Shown here: positions 43,499 through 52,769 of the stretch, in pieces
Position numbering within the stretch: the stretch's first letter is position 1
How the letters are laid out: each line of letters opens with the position of its first letter
Assembly: GCA_017551665.1 (NCBI GenBank)
Contig: JAFZLB010000105.1
Span: forward strand, 41,575 to 105,574
DNA length: 64,000 nucleotides
Source of the DNA: Lachnospiraceae bacterium
GTDB lineage: Bacteria > Bacillota > Clostridia > Lachnospirales > Lachnospiraceae
Direction: 5' to 3'
Translations under genes and position numbers: made by a program
Notes under the pieces: model-generated
Databases searched by the model: none
Seen by the model: the letters and a program-made list of their open reading frames with translations, nothing else
Told to the model about the DNA's origin: nothing

Positions 43499-44788
43499 AT
43501 GCAAAAAGGAAAAAAAGTAAGAAAGCCCCTCTCCTTTATTCTCGCCGCGCTGATGCTGGCCGCGCAGCTGTTGCTTGCGCCGGCCGCGGCATTACAGACG
43601 CAGGCTGCGCCGGTGACCTTCCCGGACGGAACGGTATTTGATCCGGTCTACTACGCGGAAAAATATCCGGAAGTCAAAGCCGCTTTCGGCAATGATTCCC
43701 TGAAGCTCTGGCTGCATTATTACAGCTTCGGTCGTGCGGAAGGCCGTTCCGGTGCCGCCTCCGACGGCATCGCGGGAAAGGTTACCGCGGCCGTCACCCC
43801 GGAGCAGGTCGCAACGGTCAACGCCATCGCGAAGACGGCGCAGACGGAAAACAAGGGAACGACGGCGACAGGGACCGCCCCTGCCAAAACAACGGGCACT
43901 GCCCCCGCCGCCGCACAGGCACCGCAGTCCGCCGCCTTTGATCCGGCCTTTTACGCCAACCGCTATCCCGATCTCAAAGCCGCCTTCGGCACGGACGCCG
44001 CAAAGCTCTGGCAGCATTACCAAATGTTCGGCGAAAAGGAAGGGCGGCAGGCCGCAAAGGACGCCGTGCCCGGTGTCACGAAAATCACGGCACCCGCTGG
44101 CGTACAGAATCCTCCCGCGGCAAATCAGGCGGCGCAGGCCAACAAAGCACCCGCGGCGGCGCCCGTCAAATCCAACGGCAAGCGTGTCGCCTTTATCGGG
44201 GATTCCATTTCCACCTTCGGCGGACAGCTTCCGCCCGGCTACGAATCCTTTTATCCGCAGCAAGGGCTGGAGAACCTTGCGGAAACCTGGTGGTATCAGG
44301 TCAGCGCAAGGGCCGGTCTGCAGATTGTCGTCAACGCCAGTTACAGCCGTTCCCGCCTCTGCGGCAACCGCAATGACACCACGGGCATTGTCGGCTCTTC
44401 GTATTCGCGCGTCAACACCGTGGTCGCGCAGAAGCCGGACATTATTTTCATCATGATCGGCACGAACGATTTCACCGGCGGCGTTGCCCTCGTGAACTTC
44501 CGCGAAGCTTACCTTTCGCTGATTTCGCAGCTGCGTGCCGCCCTGCCGAATGCACGCATCATCTGCTGTACCTGCATTCCGGAATACCTCAAATGGAAAA
44601 ACAGTCTGGACGTGACGATTGACGCGTACAACAACGAAATCCGCAGAGCCGCGGCGGAAACCGGCTGCGCGCTGGTGGATGTCTACGCCTGCGGCCTGAA
44701 CAAGGATCATTTCATAGATGCCCTGCATCCGAATGCCACGGGTGCCCTGCTGATGGCGAATTTCATTCTGGCGCACATGCCGCGCTGA
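43499..44788 (+). CDS. Secreted SGNH/GDSL hydrolase with two YPD repeats (copy 2)
   Basis: Paralogue of the preceding gene, 429 residues: signal peptide (about 1-40), repeat 1 (about 48-85), a Thr/Ala-rich linker, repeat 2 (about 145-182), and the SGNH domain (about 228-429) with GDSIST, GTNDFTG and DALHPN. AGGAGG lies 9 bp before the ATG; the gap to copy 1 is 34 bp. Likely an esterase acting on cell-surface or extracellular polysaccharide acyl groups; no substrate evidence. Confidence 0.88.
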   Translation: MQKGKKVRKPLSFILAALMLAAQLLLAPAAALQTQAAPVTFPDGTVFDPVYYAEKYPEVKAAFGNDSLKLWLHYYSFGRAEGRSGAASDGIAGKVTAAVTPEQVATVNAIAKTAQTENKGTTATGTAPAKTTGTAPAAAQAPQSAAFDPAFYANRYPDLKAAFGTDAAKLWQHYQMFGEKEGRQAAKDAVPGVTKITAPAGVQNPPAANQAAQANKAPAAAPVKSNGKRVAFIGDSISTFGGQLPPGYESFYPQQGLENLAETWWYQVSARAGLQIVVNASYSRSRLCGNRNDTTGIVGSSYSRVNTVVAQKPDIIFIMIGTNDFTGGVALVNFREAYLSLISQLRAALPNARIICCTCIPEYLKWKNSLDVTIDAYNNEIRRAAAETGCALVDVYACGLNKDHFIDALHPNATGALLMANFILAHMPR

Positions 44789-44808
44789 CAAAAGGAGGAC
44801 GTCGTCGG

Positions 44809-45921
44809 ATGGGAAAGAAAGTTCTCGGAGTTCTTGCGGTACTGCTGGCCGCACTGTTCTTCCTTCCGGTCAGCGCCGAGGCCGCGCCGGAGGTGAAGCC
44901 GGACGGCACGGTCTTTGACGCGCAATACTACGCGGACACCTATCCGGACTTAAAGGCCGCGTTCGGCTACGACGCCGCAAAGCTCTGGACGCATTACCAG
45001 AACTTCGGACGCAGGGAAAACCGAAGACCCTGCGCGGACGCGATCAGCTTTGATCCCGTCTATTACGCAAACACCTATCCAGATCTCAAGGCCGTCTTCG
45101 GGACGGACGCGACAAGGCTCTGGCAGCATTACCGCAACTTCGGGCGGGGAGAGCACCGCAAGGCGGCGCCGAATGACAACGGCAACATGTATGTGTATTA
45201 CAGCGGAACGCCCGCCGCGCCCACCGTTCCCAACCGGGCACTCCGCGCGGCCTTCATCGGGGATTCCATCACCTCCTTTGCGGGCACGCAGCCCGCGGGC
45301 TATCCCGCCTATTATCCGAGAGGTTCCTTAAACAACGCGGAAAAAACCTGGTGGTACCGCACCTGTGCCGCGCTCGGCATGACGCCCGTCGTCAACGCCA
45401 GCTGGGACGGCTCTCTGCTGTCCGGCAAGAGCACGGACAAAAGCGGCAGTGTCGGCTGCGGGGACGGCCGCATCCGCGATGTGGTCAGCGCTTCCCCTGA
45501 TGTGATCTTTGTCCTGATCGGCGCCAATGACTTCATTTACAACGCGCCCCTCGGCGGCTACATCCCGGGCAGAGGTCCCGCTTCCGCCGGTACCGGCAAC
45601 TTCTCGGGTGCCTACGCAAGGCTTTTGACGGAGTTGAAAACAAAGCTGCCGAACGCGAAGATCGTCTGCCTGACCTGCCTGCCGCAGTACAAGGCGGACG
45701 GAAAGACGATGTACAACCGCTCGGGGTACACGATTGACGCCTTCAACGCCCAGATCAGGCTCATCGCGGCGGACTTCGGCGCGCAGGTCATTGATACGTC
45801 GGGTGCCGGCTTTACCAACGCAAACTCCGGCATCTACATGCTGTCCAATGTGAACCGGATTCATCCGAACGCGGCAGGCGCGGAGCTTTTGGCGAATTTC
45901 GTCATCGCGTCTTTCCGCTGA
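44809..45921 (+). CDS. Secreted SGNH/GDSL hydrolase with two YPD repeats (copy 3)
   Basis: Third paralogue, 370 residues: signal peptide (about 1-25), two repeats directly adjacent (about 32-70 and 81-119) without the long linker of copies 1 and 2, then the SGNH domain (about 140-370) with GDSITSF, GANDFIY and RIHPN. The Asp of the DxxH block is Asn/Arg in context (NRIHPN), so the catalytic acid may differ. AAAGGAGG precedes. Gap to copy 2 is 20 bp; the three form one transcription unit. More diverged than copies 1 and 2 are from each other. Confidence 0.87.
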   Translation: MGKKVLGVLAVLLAALFFLPVSAEAAPEVKPDGTVFDAQYYADTYPDLKAAFGYDAAKLWTHYQNFGRRENRRPCADAISFDPVYYANTYPDLKAVFGTDATRLWQHYRNFGRGEHRKAAPNDNGNMYVYYSGTPAAPTVPNRALRAAFIGDSITSFAGTQPAGYPAYYPRGSLNNAEKTWWYRTCAALGMTPVVNASWDGSLLSGKSTDKSGSVGCGDGRIRDVVSASPDVIFVLIGANDFIYNAPLGGYIPGRGPASAGTGNFSGAYARLLTELKTKLPNAKIVCLTCLPQYKADGKTMYNRSGYTIDAFNAQIRLIAADFGAQVIDTSGAGFTNANSGIYMLSNVNRIHPNAAGAELLANFVIASFR

Positions 45922-45943
45922 GCGCCACGCCCCGGCGGACCGT

Positions 45944-47062
45944 TCAGACCTTCCGGAAGACCCACTCCCGCTGGATGCGGTAGCTTAAGAAAAAGAGAAT
46001 GACGTCCACGATGATCTTCGACAGCGTCGGCGCGTTCAGGACGGACGAAAGCAGCGCCGTAAACACTGCGGAACAGATCATCTGACAGATAAACAGTATG
46101 AAATAGCGGCCAGCCTCTCCCGCCGCTTTTTTCTTGCTCTGAAAGCTGTAATACTTATTCAGCAAAAAGTTCACGGTCCCGGAAATGAGCCTCGCCAGCA
46201 CGACGGACACCATGATGCGTGCCGCCAGCTCCGCCCCCTCCGAACCGAAGACATTGACCAGAAACGCCGGCATCTTTTCCGAAAACGCGTTGACGGATTC
46301 CGGCAGGATGCGCAGGAAGAGCATATAGCACAGGATGTCCACCACAAAGCCCGCGGTGGACGCCAGAAGAAAGCGCAAAAATCTCCCGTACACGCGGACG
46401 GCGTCCCGCACGGGATGGAAGTGCGAGCCCTTGTTGTCGTCAAAATAAACGGTTTCGATCGTCGTCGTATGGAAGGGTGCCACAAGCGCCGCGTCCATCA
46501 GGAAGTTCATCTCATATTCGTAACGGTCTCCCTCGACCTCGCCGGCCAGCTTCATCAGCGACGCGGGGATGCCGCGCAGTCCCGTCTGCGTGTCCCTGCA
46601 GGTCCTGCCGGTGGTGATGCGGAAAAAGAAGGAGGTACAGCGGTTTCCGAAGAGGGATTTCCAGGGTGTCCCTTCGCCGAATTCCCGGCTGCCCATGACA
46701 AGCGCCTCCGGATGCGCCTCCATGTCTTTTGCCACGCGCAAAATGTCCTTCGGCAGATGCTGCCCGTCGGCATCCGCGGTGATCATGCCGCGGTCTTCGC
46801 CGTAGCGCTCCCGGATATAAGCGACCGCCGTCTTCAGGGCCGCACCCTTGCCCCGGTTCACCTCATGCTTCAGCACGACGGCGCCGTTCTTTTCCGCCTC
46901 CGCAAAAAAGACATCATAAGACGCGTCAGAGCCGTCGTTGACAATGACAATGTCCGGCGCGTCCGCACCGTCGGATACAAATGTTTCCCGGATGTCCGTG
47001 ACCAAACGTCCCAGACGTTCATCCGGCTTTAAGGAAGGTATGACAATGACCTGATGCCCCAT
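45944..47062 (-). CDS. Bifunctional GT2 glycosyltransferase/GtrA membrane protein
   Basis: The N-terminal domain (about 1-220) is a family 2 glycosyltransferase with the DxD-type motif ITADADGQHLP and EVNRGKGAALKTA. The C-terminal part (about 235-372) is a four-helix GtrA domain (FLRFLLASTAGFVVDILCY). GT2/GtrA fusions are thought to transfer sugar to, or flip, undecaprenyl-phosphate-linked sugar for decoration of surface polymers. It converges with the SGNH genes (22-bp gap), which could act on the same polymers; that link is speculative. Confidence 0.9.
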   Translation of the reverse strand: MGHQVIVIPSLKPDERLGRLVTDIRETFVSDGADAPDIVIVNDGSDASYDVFFAEAEKNGAVVLKHEVNRGKGAALKTAVAYIRERYGEDRGMITADADGQHLPKDILRVAKDMEAHPEALVMGSREFGEGTPWKSLFGNRCTSFFFRITTGRTCRDTQTGLRGIPASLMKLAGEVEGDRYEYEMNFLMDAALVAPFHTTTIETVYFDDNKGSHFHPVRDAVRVYGRFLRFLLASTAGFVVDILCYMLFLRILPESVNAFSEKMPAFLVNVFGSEGAELAARIMVSVVLARLISGTVNFLLNKYYSFQSKKKAAGEAGRYFILFICQMICSAVFTALLSSVLNAPTLSKIIVDVILFFLSYRIQREWVFRKV

Positions 47063-47092
47063 GAAAAATTACTCCCCCGCAACAAACGGTTT

Positions 47093-49021
47093 TTACGCGC
47101 TCTTGCGCCTGTTGAATGACTTGACGAAGGACAGGAAATCCTGCTCCGGCAAAGGCTTTGAGAAATAATAGCCCTGCACGAGGTTGCAGCCGGCCTCCTG
47201 TACAAAATTCAGTTCCTCTCTTGTTTCCACACCCTCCTGCAACACGTTTCTCCCCAGGTGCCGGATCAGGTGTGTCGTATCACGCAGGATGGAAGCGCTT
47301 TCCGCGCTGTCCAGTGCCCGCGCGAGGAAGCTCTTGTCCATCTTGATGTTCGTATAGTTCACGTTCAGAATACTGGCAATGTTGGAATAGCCCGTGCCGT
47401 AGTCATCCATGGAGAAAGAGAAGCCCATGTTCTCAAACTGCCTGACCGCCAGCATAAAGGGCTCCGTCGTGTCCGAGGCCACGGATTCCGTGATTTCCAG
47501 ATTGATCTGCGCGGGGCTGATGCCGTATTCCTCAATGATCCCGGAAAAGGTCTCCACCAGATCACTCTGCATAAACTGCGCGACGGAAAGGTTGACTTCC
47601 GTATAATCAATGCCGTACTGCTCCGGCTTGGAATCGTGCAGGAAACGGCAGACCTTTTCAAACACGATGTTGCCGATTTCCACGATCAGCGCGCTCTTCT
47701 CCGCAATCGGGATAAACTCGCCCGGCGACACCGCCCCCAGCTCCTCGTCAAACATACGCACCAGTGCCTCCGCACAGGTGATGGTGCCGGTGTCGCAGTT
47801 GTAGATCGGCTGATAATACACCTGGAAGGAACGGTTGGCCGCGGCATTGCGCAGCGCCCGCTCCACGGCGGCCTCGCGTTTGACGTAGGTCAGGGACTCC
47901 CGGTACTGCACGGTCACGTGGGCGCCTTTGTTTTCCGGTTCATATTCCATCAGATCCAGCACGTCATCAATGGTGTTGACATCCTCCGGTGCCTTGACCA
48001 CGCTGACAAAGGACTGGAACTGCACCTCGGAGCCGCCGCTCACCCATGGGGTTTCCAGCACGAAGCGGATTTCCTCCACGAGTTTCTTCACCTCTTCCTC
48101 TTCCGTCCCGAAGAGCAGGAGCGTGAAGTGATCCCCGAAGAAATAGGTCAGACTGCGGCCGCGCAGGGAACTCACCCATTCCCCGACGCCGGACAGCATT
48201 TCGTTGTAGCTTTCGAGGCTCATGATCCTGGTGTAAAAGCGCAGATTCAGCAGGCTGATATTGATGCAGAAGAAAGACTGCTGCGTCGTCAGAAGCCTTG
48301 TGATATCCTGCCGGAAGGCCTGCCGGTTATACAGCCCCGTCACCGGATTATGCAGCGCCTCGTCCTCCTCAAAGGTCATCATAAAGCCCACAAGGCTGAT
48401 GGACTCAAAAAAGAGCTCCACCTTCAGCCTGGGGAAGACCAGCTGGATGACAACACCCGCCATGACGATGGCGTAATAGACATACAGTGCCCGCATGGTG
48501 CGCCTTTGCAGCGCGTCCCGGAAACGGATCAGATAATACAGCGCCAGGAAGAAATACAGGAGGCTGAAGGAATACAGCACGTAGACCACCACGCCGCGTC
48601 CGGAGCGCATGTTGGCATCAATGTGGAACACCCATCCGAAAACAAGATTGCCCAGCACCAGCATCACGTTAATGAATCCGACCGAGAGGAAGATCAATTC
48701 CTTTTTCCGCGTCGTATTGGCGTCAATGCCGAGCAGGGTGCGGATATAATAGGCGTACACCGGTGTCAGCGTATTGTGCAGCAGGAAAAACAGCATCAGG
48801 CAGAAATAGAGCAGCGGCCGGTTGGACTCCACGCGGAACGCATCCACTTCCTGGATGACGTTGGATACCACGGCAAACACCGCACTCACCATCAGGTTGA
48901 AAATGATGAGGAAGAAGATTTTATTCTGTTTATTGCGAACCGTCTTTTTCCGCAGCCCGTACCATGCCAGAAACAGGCAAAGCAGAAACGTGGCAGCATC
49001 AAACGCGATAACAATTTCCAT
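47093..49021 (-). CDS. Membrane EAL-domain c-di-GMP phosphodiesterase with degenerate GGDEF
   Basis: The 642 residues contain about seven N-terminal membrane helices (about 1-215), a degenerate GGDEF domain (about 225-385; SLTYFFGDHF replaces GGDEF) and an EAL domain (about 395-640). The EAL domain has EALVRM, the Asn/Glu residues in NLEITES, the DDYGTGYSN loop and KMDKSFL, so the phosphodiesterase site looks complete. A sigma-28-type promoter overlaps the asnS stop directly upstream, tying the gene to motility control by c-di-GMP. Confidence 0.93.
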   Translation of the reverse strand: MEIVIAFDAATFLLCLFLAWYGLRKKTVRNKQNKIFFLIIFNLMVSAVFAVVSNVIQEVDAFRVESNRPLLYFCLMLFFLLHNTLTPVYAYYIRTLLGIDANTTRKKELIFLSVGFINVMLVLGNLVFGWVFHIDANMRSGRGVVVYVLYSFSLLYFFLALYYLIRFRDALQRRTMRALYVYYAIVMAGVVIQLVFPRLKVELFFESISLVGFMMTFEEDEALHNPVTGLYNRQAFRQDITRLLTTQQSFFCINISLLNLRFYTRIMSLESYNEMLSGVGEWVSSLRGRSLTYFFGDHFTLLLFGTEEEEVKKLVEEIRFVLETPWVSGGSEVQFQSFVSVVKAPEDVNTIDDVLDLMEYEPENKGAHVTVQYRESLTYVKREAAVERALRNAAANRSFQVYYQPIYNCDTGTITCAEALVRMFDEELGAVSPGEFIPIAEKSALIVEIGNIVFEKVCRFLHDSKPEQYGIDYTEVNLSVAQFMQSDLVETFSGIIEEYGISPAQINLEITESVASDTTEPFMLAVRQFENMGFSFSMDDYGTGYSNIASILNVNYTNIKMDKSFLARALDSAESASILRDTTHLIRHLGRNVLQEGVETREELNFVQEAGCNLVQGYYFSKPLPEQDFLSFVKSFNRRKSA

Positions 49022-49053
49022 ACATGTGCCCCGAAAAAATACCCTATACGATT

Positions 49054-49081
49054 GTATCGGCGATAACGGGCGGTGTCTTTA
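49054..49081 (-). promoter_or_regulatory. Sigma-28 (SigD)-type promoter of the EAL gene
   Basis: Minus strand: -35 TAAA (49078-49081), 16-bp spacer, -10 GCCGATAC (49054-49061), close to the consensus TAAA-N15-GCCGATAT. The -35 overlaps the asnS stop codon. Confidence 0.6.
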
Positions 49082-50479
49082 TAGCGAACACTGTCCCACC
49101 GTGCGGGGGAAGGGCAGGGCATCCCGGATGTTGGCCACGCCCGTCAGATACATGACGCAACGCTCAAAGCCCAGGCCGAAGCCCGCGTGACGCACGGAGC
49201 CGTAGCGGCGCAGATCCAGATAAAATCCGTACTCTTCCGGATCCATGCCCAGCTCCCGGATGCGGCGCTCCAGCTTCTCCAGATCATCCTCACGCTGGGA
49301 ACCGCCGATGATTTCGCCGATGCCCGGCACCAGCAGATCCGCTGCGGCCACGGTTTTGCCGTCCTCGTTCTGCTTCATGTAGAAGGCCTTGATGTCCTTC
49401 GGATAATCCGTCACAAAGACCGGCCGCTTGTAGACTTCTTCCGTTAAATAACGCTCGTGTTCCGTCTGAAGGTCACAGCCCCAGGAAACCTTGTATTCAA
49501 AACGGTCGTTATTCTTTGATAAGATATCGACCGCTTCTGTATATGTCACACGGGCAAACTCCGCTTCCGCCACATGGCGCAGGCGTTCCAGCAAACCCTT
49601 ATCCACAAACTGATTCAGGAACTGCATCTCCTCCGGCGCCTGTTCCAAAACGTATGTTATGATATATTTCAGCATCTCCTCCGCAAGATCACAATCCCCG
49701 GCAAGATCACAGAAGGCCATCTCCGGCTCAATCATCCAGAACTCCGCGGCATGTCTTGTGGTGTTGGAATTTTCCGCGCGGAAGGTCGGCCCGAAGGTAT
49801 AGATGTTCCGGAAGGCCAGGGCAAAGGTCTCGCCGTTTAACTGTCCGCTGACGGTGAGGGAAGTCTTCTTGCCGAAGAAATCCTCGGTATAATCCACCTG
49901 TCCCTCCGCACGGGGCACATCCTCCAAAGGCAGCGTCGTCACCTGGAACATTTCGCCCGCGCCCTCCGCGTCCGAGGAGGTGATGATGGGCGTATGCACA
50001 TAGACGAAGCCCTTCTCCGTGAAAAATTTGTGGATGGCGTAGGCGATGAGGCTGCGCACGCGGAACACCGCCTGGAAGGTGTTGGTACGGGCACGCAGAT
50101 GCGGGATCGTGCGCAGGAATTCCATGCTGTGTCCCTTTTTCTGCAGGGGATAGTCCGGGGTTGTCGCGCCCTCCAAAAGGATTTCTTCCGCCTGCATTTC
50201 AAAGGGCTGCTTGGCATCGGGGGTCAGGATGATCTTGCCTTTCGCGATCACCGCACTGCCGACGCCGTATTTGCTCACCTCCGCAAAGTTCCCGAGGCTC
50301 TCCTGCGCATACACAATCTGCAGCGTCTGAAAGCAGCTTCCGTCGGAAAGCGTCAGAAAGCCCACCGTCTTGGAATCCCGGTTGGAGCGGACCCAGCCGC
50401 CCACCGTCACGCTCTTGTTCTCAAAGGACTGTTTGTCCGCGTATAAGGCCTTTACTTCCGTCAATGCTTCCATCTTCAT
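49079..50479 (-). CDS. asnS: Asparagine--tRNA ligase
   Basis: Class II synthetase, 466 residues. The N-terminal OB-fold anticodon domain (about 1-115; [13 protein letters not shown]) is followed by the class II core with motif 2 [21 protein letters not shown] and motif 3 [15 protein letters not shown]. The ATG at 50477-50479 has GAGG 5 bp upstream; an ATG two codons later is possible. Stop overlaps the -35 of the EAL gene. Confidence 0.97.
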   Translation of the reverse strand: MKMEALTEVKALYADKQSFENKSVTVGGWVRSNRDSKTVGFLTLSDGSCFQTLQIVYAQESLGNFAEVSKYGVGSAVIAKGKIILTPDAKQPFEMQAEEILLEGATTPDYPLQKKGHSMEFLRTIPHLRARTNTFQAVFRVRSLIAYAIHKFFTEKGFVYVHTPIITSSDAEGAGEMFQVTTLPLEDVPRAEGQVDYTEDFFGKKTSLTVSGQLNGETFALAFRNIYTFGPTFRAENSNTTRHAAEFWMIEPEMAFCDLAGDCDLAEEMLKYIITYVLEQAPEEMQFLNQFVDKGLLERLRHVAEAEFARVTYTEAVDILSKNNDRFEYKVSWGCDLQTEHERYLTEEVYKRPVFVTDYPKDIKAFYMKQNEDGKTVAAADLLVPGIGEIIGGSQREDDLEKLERRIRELGMDPEEYGFYLDLRRYGSVRHAGFGLGFERCVMYLTGVANIRDALPFPRTVGQCSL

Positions 50480-50492
50480 CACTTCCTCTTTT

Positions 50493-51749
50493 TTATTCAT
50501 AGACCACGGACGCACGCTCCGTCAGGAACTCCATCACGTTGTTCACAATAATGTCCTGATACATCAGCGGACGGATGCGGAAGCCGTTTTGTTCCCCGAA
50601 TTCCTCTTCCGTCTGTCCGTACTGCGACAGCATCTGCTCCACTTCGCTGTCCACCGTATCCTCGCCCGGCAAAAGGTTCCCTTCCTTTTCCGCAATCAGC
50701 TGGAAGAGCATGACCTGCTTCAGCTGACGCAGCGCGATTTCTTCCATGAAGTCATCCGCCGTACCCTGAAAGCCTTCCGCAGCCATCGACTGCTCCAGCA
50801 TGCTCTCCACCGTCACGTCCGTATAGCCGTACATCTGATAATAAGAGGCCTGCTGTTCCAGATTGCGCCGCACGAGGAAACGGTGCAGTTCCATGGCGCG
50901 CACCGGCAATTCATCCGCAAATTCCGCCCGTTCCACGATGATGGCCGGCACCTGCGCCTCAATTTCGGTCCGCTCCGTGTACAGATACTGCTCTTCGATA
51001 TAATTCTCCGTGTAGTCGTGCAGTTCTTCCATGTTGGTGACGTTTTCGATCTGCAGCTCCGCGACGTTGTCATCCGACAGCTCCGGCACGCGGGTGATTT
51101 TGTGGATCGTGCAGGTGAAGATGACCGGCGTATTTTCCAGATCCGTATTGTTCGGGTAATAGTCCGGGAAGGTCACTTCGAATTCAAATTCCTCGCCGAC
51201 CTTCTGTCCGGCCATGCCCTCCGCGAAGCCCTCGATATAACCGCTTCCGCCGATCTCCACCTGGGCGTCCGTCGTCGTGCCGCCCTGGAAGACCTCGCCG
51301 GTTTCCTTGATGCGGCCGCTGTAATCCACGATGACGGTGTCTCCCGTTTCGGAAACATCACGGTCCGTGATCTCCACTGGCTCCAGGTAATAAGAAGCCA
51401 TCTGCCGCATCTGGGACTCGATCTCCTCTTCCGTGATTTCATGGGCCGGCAGAACGACGTCAATCGTGCGGTAATCATCAATGGAGACATATTCGGAAAC
51501 GTCGATGCCGACAAGATAGGCCTCATCCTCCGGGAAGAGCAGCCCGGGGAAATCCTCTTCGCCTTCGCCGGACGCCTCTATTGCGTTAAGAATATCCTCG
51601 GACGACGTGATCGCGGTTGCGGCCTCATCTCCCGCCGTCTCTTCCGCCTGCGCCGAAGATGCGCCGCCGGAGGAATCCCCGGAAGAGCAGGCAGACAGCG
51701 CAAGCGACGCGCAAAGAACCGCGGATAACACAGTCAGTTTCTTTTTCAT
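50493..51749 (-). CDS. FKBP-type peptidyl-prolyl isomerase lipoprotein (trigger factor-like)
   Basis: The 418 residues have a lipoprotein signal (lipobox LSAC near 18-21), an acidic linker, an FKBP domain (about 145-235; [40 protein letters not shown]) and a long helical C-terminal part like that of trigger factor. It should fold exported proteins outside the membrane. The overall order resembles cytoplasmic trigger factor without its ribosome-binding head. It lies 13 bp above the asnS start in the same direction, so it may be cotranscribed. Confidence 0.85.
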   Translation of the reverse strand: MKKKLTVLSAVLCASLALSACSSGDSSGGASSAQAEETAGDEAATAITSSEDILNAIEASGEGEEDFPGLLFPEDEAYLVGIDVSEYVSIDDYRTIDVVLPAHEITEEEIESQMRQMASYYLEPVEITDRDVSETGDTVIVDYSGRIKETGEVFQGGTTTDAQVEIGGSGYIEGFAEGMAGQKVGEEFEFEVTFPDYYPNNTDLENTPVIFTCTIHKITRVPELSDDNVAELQIENVTNMEELHDYTENYIEEQYLYTERTEIEAQVPAIIVERAEFADELPVRAMELHRFLVRRNLEQQASYYQMYGYTDVTVESMLEQSMAAEGFQGTADDFMEEIALRQLKQVMLFQLIAEKEGNLLPGEDTVDSEVEQMLSQYGQTEEEFGEQNGFRIRPLMYQDIIVNNVMEFLTERASVVYE

Positions 51750-51776
51750 AACGACCTCCCCTGATTTCTGTTACAT

Positions 51777-51805
51777 AAGGCTCCGTGTTCCGGACACAGA
51801 GCCTT
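51777..51805 (-). terminator. Terminator between the small membrane protein and the FKBP lipoprotein genes
   Basis: Stem AAGGCTC/GAGCCTT with inner GTGT/ACAC. The T tract is better on the plus strand than on the minus strand, so efficiency for the minus-strand gene is unsure. Confidence 0.5.
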
Positions 51806-51842
51806 TTCCCTTACGTTTCCGGATGGTACGGCGAAAAACGCC

Positions 51843-52307
51843 TTATTTCACCGGCTTCGCGCCGGCCTTTTCCTGCAGACGCTGCGTCCAGCGGGCAAAG
51901 CGGCCCTTCTTTTTCTGCTCCACCGGCGCCAGCGGGCCGTGCAGCCCCTTGACGGAATTGACGTAAATGCCGCTGACGGAGGCCTTGACCTCTTTTTTCA
52001 CCGGCACCTGGTCAAAAATGGCGTTGTCACAGATCAGATTCATGACCTGCGGGCCGACCTTTGCCTTAATCACCGGAACCTTTGCCCTGCGCTGCAGCGC
52101 GGAAGCCTGTGCCAGAACGGAATCCGGCAGCCCCGCGTCCCGCATCTTCATGATCTTTTTGTCAATGATGAACATCGAGATCTGCTGCGCGGCGGCAGCC
52201 AGCTGTTCCTGTGAGCTTTCCTGTTTTTTCTGCAGACGCCGTCCCATGAAATACAGAACCACAACGGCGACGGTAATGACTGCCAAAATTGATAAAAAAA
52301 TGTACAA
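51843..52307 (-). CDS. Small membrane-anchored protein of unknown function
   Basis: About 154 residues with one N-terminal helix (YIFLSILAVITVAVVVLYFMG) and a basic cytoplasmic part. The core MFIIDKKIMKMRDAGLP ... KVGPQVMNLICD resembles a protein family I recall from Lachnospiraceae, without known role. Start is uncertain: the TTG at 52305-52307 has GAGGGGG 9 bp upstream; another TTG 18 bp higher has no ribosome site. Cys-free except one Cys; C-terminus rich in Lys and Arg. Confidence 0.7.
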   Translation of the reverse strand: MYIFLSILAVITVAVVVLYFMGRRLQKKQESSQEQLAAAAQQISMFIIDKKIMKMRDAGLPDSVLAQASALQRRAKVPVIKAKVGPQVMNLICDNAIFDQVPVKKEVKASVSGIYVNSVKGLHGPLAPVEQKKKGRFARWTQRLQEKAGAKPVK

Positions 52308-52367
52308 TGTTCCGTTCCCCCTCAAAATATTGTTTCTTTATTATTTAAAGCATTTTATACCGACAGA

Positions 52368-52489
52368 CGAAACGGCTTGCCGTTTCGCCGGTCAGTCCGC
52401 GCCGACCGCGTGCCGCAAAGCGGCTTCATTCCTTGCGCGGTCGTGCGCATCCCGTTATATTCATCAACGGAATTTATTTCCGTTGATGA
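52368..52489. repeat. Palindrome-rich intergenic element
   Basis: Three stems in 122 bp: CGAAACGGC/GCCGTTTCG (52368-52387), GACCGCG/CGCGGTC (52404-52442) enclosing GCCGC/GCGGC, and a perfect 12-bp stem TCATCAACGGAA/TTCCGTTGATGA (52461-52489). No gene covers it and no poly-T follows. It may be an intergenic repeat or MITE-like relic, or a structured RNA. Confidence 0.55.
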
Positions 52490-52624
52490 GTATAACACCT
52501 CACCGCCCTCTCGTCAAAACATTTTCATAAGAAAAAACCCCCTGTCAGGGACAGAGGGCCTTTTTCTTCGGAAATCATTCGTTTTTTACGCCTCGACTTC
52601 GCCGTTCTTTAACTCATCAAAGCC
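52488..52624. repeat. Target-site duplication, left copy (137 bp)
   Basis: Identical over 137 bp to 54715-54851. It contains a copy of the last 39 bp of the downstream gene and its terminator hairpin. The two copies abut the inserted element exactly. Confidence 0.93.
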
Positions 52625-52662
52625 GGGAGTTTAACAGTTAAATAGCCGCCTATCTTCTGCAA

Positions 52663-52678
52663 ACCGCCAAACGGCGGT
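52663..52678 (+). terminator. Inward-facing terminator at the left end of the IS
   Basis: Stem ACCGCC/GGCGGT followed by a run of T. It would stop outside transcription from entering the transposase gene. Confidence 0.6.
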
Positions 52679-52698
52679 ATTTTTTTGTCAAAAAAGGC

Positions 52699-52727
52699 TT
52701 GACTAAACGTTGTATATGTTGTATATT
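52699..52727 (+). promoter_or_regulatory. Transposase promoter
   Basis: -35 TTGACT (52699-52704), 17-bp spacer, -10 TATATT (52722-52727). A second TATAAT occurs just before the start codon. Confidence 0.55.
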
Positions 52728-52769
52728 TAAGTTAGGCCTAATACATCATCTGGGGGTATAATACTCTGT

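Noticed and set aside
43592-44854. A 420-codon minus-strand frame over the SGNH genes.
   Set aside because: Antisense shadow; the plus-strand genes have signal peptides, repeats and catalytic motifs.
47258-49066. A 602-codon plus-strand reading frame.
   Set aside because: Antisense to the EAL-domain gene; His/Gln/Arg-rich composition typical of shadows.
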